From JOPF136 sp963773835 (GTDB taxonomy: Bacteria; Acidobacteriota; Terriglobia; Acidiferrales; UBA7541), in assembly GCA_963773835.1 (NCBI GenBank), contig CAVZCQ010000002.1:372001-436000 (forward strand): a stretch of 64,000 nucleotides of DNA, read 5' to 3'. Position numbers and translations under genes: made by a program. Positions 27,159-34,531 of the stretch are shown in pieces. Position 1 is the stretch's first letter. Every line of letters begins with the position of its first letter. The notes under the pieces are model-generated. The model worked only from the letters and a program-made list of their open reading frames with translations. It was not told the origin of the DNA and ran no database searches.

Positions 27159-28637
27159 GTGAATTCTAACGAGTGGTATCCTCACGATGTGGACGGAAGC
27201 CATGCGCAGAGCCGCGAGGTTCTTGTGGGCCACCAGCCGAGGGATACGCTACTCCTGAGCCATGCCAATCCCGAGGACAACGAGTTTACGCTGTGGCTGG
27301 CCTTGCAACTGGCGAACGAAGGCTACCGCGTCTGGTGCGATCTGACGAAGCTCCTGGGCGGCGAGGTGTTCTGGGACAACATCGAAGAGGTAATCAAAAC
27401 CCGCGCGGCCAAGGTGCTCTACGTTCTCTCCCGGACATCCAATGCCAAGGATGGCCCCCTCAAGGAGTTGCACTTTGCGCAAGGCGTGGCAAAGCTGGAG
27501 CAGCTGAAAGACTTCGTCATTCCACTGCTGATCGATGACTTGCCACATGGTGACATCACCATCGAAATCACACGAGTTAACACGGTTCCGTTTCCACTGT
27601 CTTGGGCCGCAGGGCTCGCTAAACTGCTCGAAAAACTCGAGCAAGATCGCGTTCCGAAGGACCCTAAATTCAATCGAACGACCGTCAACGACTGGTGGCG
27701 CACCCAGTTCAGCGCAGAGCGGGGATTGCGAAAAGAGCCCGAGGAGTATCTTTCTAACTGGTTTCCGATCACGCTGCCAAAACATGTCTATTTCCATTCA
27801 CTCTCGCGTAGGACTATCGGCGTGCTGGAAGTGCCTGGGACGCTTCCGTATCCCGCCGTCCAAGACGCTATTTTCCTAATCACTTTCGCTGAGGCCGCGG
27901 ACTTTGAGGGCAAACTTGGCCCTGAAATGTACGTCGCCAAGGCTGGCGACCCCCTCGAAGTAGCGGGCCTGCTGGCAGAACCCAAATCCACTTTCGGGAA
28001 GCATCTTTTCCAGCTCTTGCGTGTTGCCTGGGAACAGATGCTCGTGGAGCGAAAGCTCCCGGTATATGAACTGGCAAACAAGGCCAAATGCTTTTACTTC
28101 CCCAAAGAGCGGGTCCCGGGCGACAAGGTATTCTTTACAGGCGTGGACGGCGAAAGAACCTATCGGGCTATGGTGGGATTCAGCACACGGACGAACCCGA
28201 AAACCGGCGTGAGCGTGAAGCGGTTTTGGCATTACGCAGTGCAGGCGCGGCCGCTTGTACATCCCACGCTCGCCTACATTTTTAAGTCCCACGTCCTGTT
28301 CACGAACGACGGAACCACTATCTGGGATAGTAAGAAGCGACTGGCGGCGGCGAGGCGCAGCCAGTGCAAATCGTGGTGGAATGATGAATGGCGCGACCGG
28401 GCGCTTGCCGCTGCGACTTATCTGTGTGATGGGGCAGATCACATCGCTGTAAAGCTCGGGAGCACGGCGGAGCTATCAGTCCCGCCAGCACCTTTGCCGT
28501 TTTGCAGCCCGGTGTCGTACGCCGATCCGCAGCTTCTGAGATACGAGGAAGACGCGGAAATCGCCGATGACTATGGCAGGGACCGGCGCGACGACGATGC
28601 CTTTGAAGATGACGCTTCGGAAAGTGGGGCGGGATGA
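27159..28637 (+). CDS. TIR-APAZ effector subunit of a short prokaryotic Argonaute (SPARTA) system
   Basis: The protein has 492 residues. Residues about 28-150 are a TIR domain: DTLLLSHANPEDNEFTLWLA, then GYRVWCDLTKLLGGEVFWDN, with Glu69 at the position expected for the NADase glutamate. Residues about 180-455 match an APAZ region, the Argonaute N/PAZ-like partner domain of short pAgos. The last 31 residues hold 14 Asp/Glu. In this family, guide RNA/target DNA recognition oligomerises the complex and the TIR domain depletes NAD(P)+, killing the invaded cell. Start is GTG 27159 or 27225. The stop overlaps the pAgo start (ATGA). Confidence 0.9.
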   Translation: MNSNEWYPHDVDGSHAQSREVLVGHQPRDTLLLSHANPEDNEFTLWLALQLANEGYRVWCDLTKLLGGEVFWDNIEEVIKTRAAKVLYVLSRTSNAKDGPLKELHFAQGVAKLEQLKDFVIPLLIDDLPHGDITIEITRVNTVPFPLSWAAGLAKLLEKLEQDRVPKDPKFNRTTVNDWWRTQFSAERGLRKEPEEYLSNWFPITLPKHVYFHSLSRRTIGVLEVPGTLPYPAVQDAIFLITFAEAADFEGKLGPEMYVAKAGDPLEVAGLLAEPKSTFGKHLFQLLRVAWEQMLVERKLPVYELANKAKCFYFPKERVPGDKVFFTGVDGERTYRAMVGFSTRTNPKTGVSVKRFWHYAVQARPLVHPTLAYIFKSHVLFTNDGTTIWDSKKRLAAARRSQCKSWWNDEWRDRALAAATYLCDGADHIAVKLGSTAELSVPPAPLPFCSPVSYADPQLLRYEEDAEIADDYGRDRRDDDAFEDDASESGAG

Positions 28638-30145
28638 GGGACCTCATCCACATTCAGGAGCCGCGCCTGCTGTTCAGGCACGATCAGGCGATGGAGGATC
28701 CGCGTGACGGCCTGACCTTGTTCGGGCCGCTTGATGAATGCAAGCCTTATGGCATCAGGGCTGGCGTTATCGGCACCGAAGCCGGCATTGAACGTTTTGA
28801 ACGATGGGTGGAATGGGTACAGCGCCCCGTGATCAACGCAACTCCGCTTTTAGGCCGTCCTCCGTTCCCTGGCTTTGAGACTGTGTTCCGGTCGCGCTGG
28901 AATAGGAAATCCCTGCTCACACTGACCGTAACGGATACTCAGATTGACGAACACTTGTATCTCGACGAGCCGCACCTGCGTGTCTACGGAACCGTAGGCG
29001 TGTTTGCAAAACGCATCCTTGAAGCGATACGCGAGGAGACGGAGAAACCGGAGCTTTGGTTCGTCGTGGTGCCCGATCGCGTGTGGAAGTATTGCCGCCC
29101 TAAATCCATTGTCGAGCCCGAGGTGCGGCAACAGGCCCTGAGAGCCTTCAAGCAGACGAAACTGGCCAAGACTTTCTACGAAACGCGCTCGCTTTTCCCG
29201 GAGATGGAAAAGGAGGCGGAGCCCTACGTTTATCAGGAGCAATTTCACAATCAGCTCAAGGCACGGCTCCTGGATGACATGGTGCTTTCACAGATTGTCA
29301 AAGAAAGTACGCTGTCAAACATCTACAAGCCGCAAGATGCCGACTTCGACAAGCGCGTCGCCGTCCGGCAGTCTGAGATCGCTTGGAACCTCTGCACCGC
29401 TATCTTCTACAAGGTCGGAGGCCGCCCCTGGAAAGTAGCTGACATCCGCGACGGCGTGTGCTACGTGGGCCTCGTTTTCAAGAAAGACGAGACTACCGGC
29501 ACCTCGAAAAACGCATGTTGCGCGGCCCAAATGTTTCTTGATTCGGGCGATGGAGTTGTCTTCAAGGGTGCGCTCGGTCCCTGGTACAACGAGGATACGG
29601 GCGACTTTCACTTGAGCTATGAGGCGGCCAAGGCGCTGGGCGAACTCGCTATCAAGTCCTATAGCAGGAAGGCAGGCGGCCCACCCAAGGAAATGTTCAT
29701 CCACGGGAAGGTGCGTTTTGAAGAAAAGGAATGGTTCGGATTTAGCGATGCGGCCGGCACCGGCACAAAAATGGTCGGCGTTCGCATCCGCGAAGAAAAG
29801 AACCTGAAGCTTTACCGCAAGGGCCAAAATCCCGTCCTGCGCGGGCTCGCAAACATCCGGAGCGAGCGCAGCGCCCACCTGTGGACGCGCGGCTGGACTC
29901 CGCGCATTCAAACCTACCCAGGACGGGAGGTTCCCAATCCGCTCATCATAGACGTCAGCAAAGGGGAGGCAGACATCAACGTCGTGCTCAAGGACATCCT
30001 CGCCCTCACCAAGCTCAACTACAACACCTGCATCTTCGGCGACGGGATGCCGATCACGCTGAAATTCGCGGATGCCGTTGGGGAGATACTTACAGCCGGT
30101 CCCATCAAGGACGTACCTCCGCTGCCCTTCGGCCATTACATCTGA
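28634..30145 (+). CDS. Short prokaryotic Argonaute (MID-PIWI, catalytically inactive)
   Basis: This 503-residue protein has only MID and PIWI lobes. MID begins near residue 38 (YGIRAGVIGTEAGIERFERW) and includes WFVVVPDRVWKYCRP. PIWI begins near 255 (IAWNLCTAIFYKVGGRPWKV), and the strand that carries the first catalytic Asp in slicing Argonautes reads CYVGLVFKKD without it. LRGLANIRSERSAHLWTRGW and LPFGHYI at the C-terminus match short pAgos. It should bind a guide RNA and partner with TIR-APAZ. The 4-nt overlap with that gene implies coupled translation. Confidence 0.9.
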   Translation: MRDLIHIQEPRLLFRHDQAMEDPRDGLTLFGPLDECKPYGIRAGVIGTEAGIERFERWVEWVQRPVINATPLLGRPPFPGFETVFRSRWNRKSLLTLTVTDTQIDEHLYLDEPHLRVYGTVGVFAKRILEAIREETEKPELWFVVVPDRVWKYCRPKSIVEPEVRQQALRAFKQTKLAKTFYETRSLFPEMEKEAEPYVYQEQFHNQLKARLLDDMVLSQIVKESTLSNIYKPQDADFDKRVAVRQSEIAWNLCTAIFYKVGGRPWKVADIRDGVCYVGLVFKKDETTGTSKNACCAAQMFLDSGDGVVFKGALGPWYNEDTGDFHLSYEAAKALGELAIKSYSRKAGGPPKEMFIHGKVRFEEKEWFGFSDAAGTGTKMVGVRIREEKNLKLYRKGQNPVLRGLANIRSERSAHLWTRGWTPRIQTYPGREVPNPLIIDVSKGEADINVVLKDILALTKLNYNTCIFGDGMPITLKFADAVGEILTAGPIKDVPPLPFGHYI

Positions 30146-30311
30146 GCCGGCCGGCATGCCGAAAGACAACGGTCAGGGGCCGACCCCTTGCGCGAAGACT
30201 GGGTTCGGGTGCTGCGTCCCTTCTGTCCTTGGAAAGGCTGCGGGTTTTTCTTGCCCTATTTCCCCGCTCATTCCTAATCCGCGCCCGCACGCCGTCCTTG
30301 TCCAATCACCC

Positions 30312-30360
30312 CGCGAGGAATTGCGAAAATGCTATTCTGACCGTGTGCGCAGCACTCAAT
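30312..30360 (+). repeat. 49-nt direct repeat, copy 1
   Basis: The block starts CGCGAGGAATTGCG, contains TATTCT and TGTGCG, and ends CTCAAT. It matches 32240-32288 without gaps at 37 of 49 positions, in the same orientation. It lies upstream of the nuclease-like gene. Its TATTCT could also act as a -10. The remainder of 30146-30411 shows only a small GGTGC/GCACC hairpin. Confidence 0.6.
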
Positions 30361-30411
30361 GGAGTAATAGGAGGGGGTCAGGTGCGCCCGCACCTAATTT
30401 AACGGAGTTGA

Positions 30412-31503
30412 ATGCTGATGAAACGTCTCAAACGGGACCCAATCCGATTTGACTTGATAGAGGCCTTCGCTGCGTTCGGCAGGGATGAGGAGATCTCTAT
30501 CCGCGACCCAGCCGCCGCCGATGGATTTGTGGCGCGGGCGAGAGCATCAGTTGAGCGTTCTTTGTCAAACGAAGCGCTCCTTCACGGACTCAGAACGCAA
30601 TCTATGTTTGAGTCCCTGGTCGCGAGCCTCGGAGCGGTCGAGATTATCAAGCAGGAGGACGCCGGAGAGATCTATGCATCCGACGAGAGGCTGAAGCTCC
30701 CCGATTTTAGAATCGTAACGGCGGACGGGTCGCAAATGCTGGTTGAGGTCAAGAATTATTATCAAGGCAAGGACGCGACGCGCGCCTTTGAGTTGGATGC
30801 GGACTATCTGCAGGGCCTAACTCTTTACGCTGGGGCGATGAAATGCACTCTCCTTTTGGCCATTTACTGGGCAGGGTGGAACATTTGGACGCTCGTGCGG
30901 CCGGAGAGTTTTGTGGACCGGGGTAAGTCAAGAGTAATTGAAATGTTCGAAGCTTTCAAAGGGAACCACATGGCAAGCCTAGGGGATTACACCATTGGCA
31001 CGAGGTTCCCTCTCCGTCTGGTTCTTTGTGCCGACAAAACCAAGCCTCGAGCCCTCAACCCAGATGGTACCGGTCACTTCACAGTTTCAAATGTTGAGAT
31101 TTATTGCGGGGACCGGTTGATTGTGAAACCGATTGAGAAGCAGATCGCATGTCATCTGATGTTTTGGGGCAAGTGGGAGTACGATGTGTCACCCAGAATC
31201 GTTGCGAATGAGATTGATTCGGTAGAGCACAGCTGGACACCCGCCGAGGATCATCGGCAGGGATTTGAAATCGTGGAGACGCTCAGCGGAATGTTTTCAA
31301 GCTTCTATAAGTTTGCAACGCAAGACGAAGACGAGATTAGACGCTTACAGGTGGATGTGAGTCCAGGCGCATGGCGCCTGATCCCTAAGGAATACAAGGG
31401 AGACGCACTACCACTATGGCTGTTTAAGCTCGAGCCTTCGACGTCCGACGGCAATCCGGGCGAAACTCAATCTGCACCCGCCCATTCGTCACAAAAACCT
31501 TAG
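30412..31503 (+). CDS. PD-(D/E)XK nuclease-like protein
   Basis: This 363-residue soluble protein is not assigned to a named family. Residues 64-115 show a restriction-endonuclease-like core: Glu67 in QSMFESLVASLG, Asp98 in KLPDFRIV and Glu112-x-Lys114 in MLVEVKNYY. That is the E-(x)n-D-(x)n-E-x-K order of PD-(D/E)XK enzymes of the Mrr/archaeal-nuclease kind. The C-terminal two thirds have no recognisable domain and could provide target recognition. ATG 30412 has GGAG 4 nt upstream. It lies 266 nt after the pAgo gene on the same strand and may be an extra defence component or an independent system. Confidence 0.72.
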   Translation: MLMKRLKRDPIRFDLIEAFAAFGRDEEISIRDPAAADGFVARARASVERSLSNEALLHGLRTQSMFESLVASLGAVEIIKQEDAGEIYASDERLKLPDFRIVTADGSQMLVEVKNYYQGKDATRAFELDADYLQGLTLYAGAMKCTLLLAIYWAGWNIWTLVRPESFVDRGKSRVIEMFEAFKGNHMASLGDYTIGTRFPLRLVLCADKTKPRALNPDGTGHFTVSNVEIYCGDRLIVKPIEKQIACHLMFWGKWEYDVSPRIVANEIDSVEHSWTPAEDHRQGFEIVETLSGMFSSFYKFATQDEDEIRRLQVDVSPGAWRLIPKEYKGDALPLWLFKLEPSTSDGNPGETQSAPAHSSQKP

Positions 31504-31521
31504 GGGAGTCGGCTCCGGGTT

Positions 31522-32067
31522 CTATTTTAAACGAAGATGCTCAAGGTACGTGTCGAGCGAGACGAAGTGGGTGGCTGCATCCTTCAGTTCTTTTGCGGCT
31601 TGTTCCCAGAAGCACACGTCGAAACGCAAACCGCGTTTGCGGAGCCTATGGATGGTGGGAACGTAATCCACGTCACCTGCGACCAGCGTGATTTCGTCTT
31701 GCTCGGGGGTCATCAGCTCGTATGCATCTGCGGTGATGTCTGTGGCGATATTTGTGTCGAGCTTTTTTTCCTTGCCGGTGAATGGACTCCTAGCGTGTAC
31801 CACCACTTCAAACCCATGCTTTTTAGCTGCCGCCCACAGTGAGTCATTGGCGGGGGGTCTGGAGCCATAAAGAACCGCTCGCCCGATTTGCCCCGGTTCT
31901 CCGCCTGCAAACTCTATCAGCTTACCGAAGTCCATTTTCCAGCTATGGTCGCAGATCTTGTGCTCGTGTGCGTCTGCGAGACTTGGTGCGTGCCCATTTG
32001 CCACGGCCGAGGTGTACATTCCCTCGATCCAAACATTTGAATTATCGACGTAGAGGAAATTAGCCAC
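31522..32067 (-). CDS. NYN-domain (LabA/PIN-like) ribonuclease family protein
   Basis: This 181-residue protein shows the NYN acidic pattern: Asp8 in FLYVDNSNVW, Asp104 and Asp110 in KKLDTNIATDITADAYE, and Asp132/Asp134 in AGDVDYVPTIHRLRKRG. NYN domains are PIN-like metal-dependent RNases found in toxin, RNA-processing and defence settings. Translation probably starts with GTG at 32067. It converges on the nuclease-like gene with 18 nt between stop codons, inside the segment bracketed by the 49-nt repeats. Confidence 0.85.
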   Translation of the reverse strand: MANFLYVDNSNVWIEGMYTSAVANGHAPSLADAHEHKICDHSWKMDFGKLIEFAGGEPGQIGRAVLYGSRPPANDSLWAAAKKHGFEVVVHARSPFTGKEKKLDTNIATDITADAYELMTPEQDEITLVAGDVDYVPTIHRLRKRGLRFDVCFWEQAAKELKDAATHFVSLDTYLEHLRLK

Positions 32068-32239
32068 GGTTTTAGGTTTCCATTCTGTAGTCTATCTCCC
32101 CCAAAGGGGAGCGACAACGGGATTCGGGTAGTGCGTCAGTTTGCCACTGGGGGGCAGGGCGTTCGCACGGAAAAGAATGTCCATGCTACGCGGCAAACTA
32201 CGTCGCTATCCGGAGTTAGGCTTTAGGAGCGAAATATCG

Positions 32240-32288
32240 CGCGAGGAATTGCGGAAGCAGTATTCTCACGATGTGCGAGACTCTCAAT
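32240..32288 (+). repeat. 49-nt direct repeat, copy 2
   Basis: This is the second copy of the block at 30312-30360 (37 of 49 identical, same orientation). It lies in the 281-nt gap between the NYN gene and the membrane-protein gene, with no plus-strand gene behind it. Together the copies bracket about 1.9 kb containing the nuclease-like and NYN genes. Confidence 0.6.
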
Positions 32289-32348
32289 AGGAGAATCGGT
32301 GCGAATCCGATGCGCCACGCGCTGAAATATTCAGGATTGTAGGAGCAA

Positions 32349-33470
32349 CTACCATCCGGTTGGCGGCGCAGTGCGTGAGACGTCCGCAACCGATTCACGG
32401 CTGATGTTGAAGATTCTGGGCCTCTTGCCCCGTCGCCATCCCCCGGGCCCGTCACTCTCACCTGGGGCAGCGAGATAAAAAGAGAACGCTGTCTCCTCGA
32501 TCATGATCAAGGGCATGGAGCGGCCGATTCCACCGCCGCCGGAATCGAGGATCTCAGGAGAAATCAAGCCTCTAGCATCTCCTTTGAACCACAATACGAC
32601 AGTGGGATTGTCCACAAAGCTGCCCCCGCCCTTTTCCGCTGGAATGTAGGGATACACAGTGAATGCGAATGAAAGTACCGCAAGAAAGTACGCCGCTACC
32701 ATCATGCACGATGACATCGCCCAAGCTGCTGCCCGCAGCCTATGCTCAGGAAAATCCTTAGTCCTCCGACGGGTGCGCCAGAGAAGCCAGAGGATGATGA
32801 GATCGAAAGAGAATACCGTATAACCGCCAATCCACTGACCTCTGATACCGAAAAACATCTCCCACAGATCTGGGCCGAGCCCCGTGAAGGCGTACGTCAC
32901 CAGAAAAAGGACCATGCCTGCGAAGAGAAGCCACCTGAAAATCTCTTTAATGAATTCTCCATAGAAAGTGGCAGTGACCCTCGCCCAGGCTTTATTAAGC
33001 CTAAGATTCACTTGTTTCGAATCGAGCGCAGCAATTATGGCCAAGCCGAGGAGGCTAACGAAAAAGACTAAAGGGATCAGATGGCCTCTGGAACGCGCGT
33101 AGCCGCGCGGAGAGAACATAGCAAAAACGTAGAACGTCGCTAGGATGGTGAGAACGAGAAGAACGCTAGGTAAGTGGCCGACACGTTCGGATTGCTTGCC
33201 CGCGGCCTTCCGTTCTCGCCCGACACTTCGCATCATTCCGAACGCAAACAAGGGGACCCCTGCAAAGGCCTGGAACAGAATGCAAAGGATTCCGACGTGG
33301 ATATACTTGGCTCTAAAGAAGTCGCCCCCCGCCTCCTTAATGCCAAAGCTTTCGAAGAATGTGGAAACCACGAGAAAGCCCGTTCCATAAACCAGCGCTG
33401 CAATCGCGAAAAACCATCCCGGAAGCTCCGAGAGAAGAGACGAACCTCTCGACTCCTTCTCCTCAGCCAT
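32349..33470 (-). CDS. Hypothetical polytopic membrane protein, 373 residues
   Basis: I do not recognise the family. About seven hydrophobic helices are visible, including GWFFAIAALVYGTGFLVVST, HVGILCILFQAFAGVPLFAF, LPSVLLVLTILATFYVFAMF and WLLFAGMVLFLVTYAFTGLG. A C-terminal soluble tail of about 85 residues follows (from KGGGSFVDNPTVVLWFKGD), rich in Gly and Arg. ATG 33470 is chosen because GGAGG lies 4 nt upstream. It belongs to the low-G+C island with the SPARTA genes and could be a defence accessory or just accessory cargo. Confidence 0.65.
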   Translation of the reverse strand: MAEEKESRGSSLLSELPGWFFAIAALVYGTGFLVVSTFFESFGIKEAGGDFFRAKYIHVGILCILFQAFAGVPLFAFGMMRSVGRERKAAGKQSERVGHLPSVLLVLTILATFYVFAMFSPRGYARSRGHLIPLVFFVSLLGLAIIAALDSKQVNLRLNKAWARVTATFYGEFIKEIFRWLLFAGMVLFLVTYAFTGLGPDLWEMFFGIRGQWIGGYTVFSFDLIILWLLWRTRRRTKDFPEHRLRAAAWAMSSCMMVAAYFLAVLSFAFTVYPYIPAEKGGGSFVDNPTVVLWFKGDARGLISPEILDSGGGGIGRSMPLIMIEETAFSFYLAAPGESDGPGGWRRGKRPRIFNISRESVADVSRTAPPTGW

Positions 33471-33912
33471 ACACCCTCCGGAGCACTTATGCGTCTCCAC
33501 CAGTGAGCATGCCTAAGATTACCCAGAATATCAGCGGAACAGTATTTCCGACGGGATATTAACCAGCACAATATCTAAAGGCAAGTTGAAAATATGGATT
33601 GACCATTCCGAAGGGCAGGCGCAGTTGGGGAATTGGCGCCGCCCACCCTCCAAGCCATCTCAATGTGATTCGCCAGCAACTCTCCCGGACTAGCCCCACC
33701 GAATTCACCCCAGCCTGAGTCGCTCGACCGTCTCAATCTGAGTCGCCGTTCCGGCTCCAGGCATCCGGTGGCCCCGGTCCGTCGCAGACTGAGACTCCCT
33801 GGCCTCCGTAGCCCGGTCCGGCGAGCGTAGGAGACTTCCCCCACAGTCGGTCCCCGTCTCAATCTGAAACGCGCTTATTGCGTTTCGACCCCTCGGGACT
33901 TTCGACTTTCAA

Positions 33913-33932
33913 CCTGCCTGCCGGCAGGCAGG
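33913..33932. repeat. Perfect 20-nt palindrome CCTGCCTGCC/GGCAGGCAGG
   Basis: Ten-base arms abut with no loop. TTTCGACTTT-like direct repeats lie on both sides (about 33900 and 33934). It is probably a dispersed intergenic palindrome. Confidence 0.6.
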
Positions 33933-34467
33933 CTTTCGACTTTTAACTGTCGCATGTCTGTTTTCTCTTGCATTACGTCCCCAACATGTGATAGAGTCCA
34001 CGTGGGTCGATATCGATGCACCGTGCCACACCAATCCGTGAAGAACTCCCGGATGAATTCATTCCAAATTCTAACTTCTGCGTTTTCAACGGTGTGCGCA
34101 CTCGATATTGTGCAACTCCACTGTTCTCAAGAGATTACGCACTCCCGGGGGGAGGGGTACCCCTGGTTTCTAACCTCTTTCCTTTCTGTCGTTTGCGCAA
34201 GTCCCCTCTCCACAAGCCTATTGTTCTCAATCGTTTGAGCAATATTGAGGGGGAGGGGGCAATATTCCATCATCAAAAGCAGAATCCCGGCCCTGCTCTT
34301 CCTGGTTCGTCGCTCCGGCCACTCACAACCGCATTCAAATCACGTCGATGCAAAACACACAACTTAAACCGGCCAGTTTTCACATGGTTCCGCAAAATTG
34401 GCGGGGGGGCGATATCGCTCCCTCAAGAACAAAATCCGGAGATTGCTGTCAGCGGTTCCTCCCCCAG

Positions 34468-34500
34468 CACTGGTCACCGGCCACTGGTCACTGACCACTG
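34468..34500. repeat. CACTGGTCAC-type short repeat cluster
   Basis: CACTGGTCACCGGCCACTGG is followed by TCACTGACCACTG. This is a set of overlapping direct and inverted copies of CACTGGTCA/TGACCACTG immediately upstream of the Lon-like gene. It may be REP-like, or form a hairpin in a leader RNA. Confidence 0.45.
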
Positions 34501-34531
34501 CCCTTTTATGCTAGAGTCTGGCCGAATCGCG

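Larger units (their letters stand above)
33471..34531. other. Gene-free region of about 1.06 kb
   Basis: No convincing coding frame was found between the membrane-protein gene and the Lon-like gene. Open frames here are short or rich in Arg/Pro with no ribosome site. The DNA carries scattered partial repeats: CTCAATCTGA at about 33734 and 33867, and an inverse-like GACTGAGACT near 33790. A perfect 20-nt palindrome (33913) and a CACTGGTCAC-type repeat (34468) are also present. It looks like degraded or repeat-rich boundary DNA of the island. Confidence 0.5.

Noticed and set aside
32295..32311. T-arm-like hairpin ATCGG-TGCGAAT-CCGAT followed by GCGCCA, as a tRNA or attachment-site remnant
   Set aside because: No anticodon or D arm upstream, no 7-bp acceptor match, and no integrase nearby.
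33575..33862. 95-codon minus-strand open frame in the gene-free region
   Set aside because: No ribosome site, Arg/Gly/Leu-rich composition, and it overlaps repeated DNA.
34016..34531. In-frame 5' extension of the Lon-like gene
   Set aside because: The 172 extra residues look like translated intergenic repeats, and a -10-like TATGCT lies just before ATG 34532.
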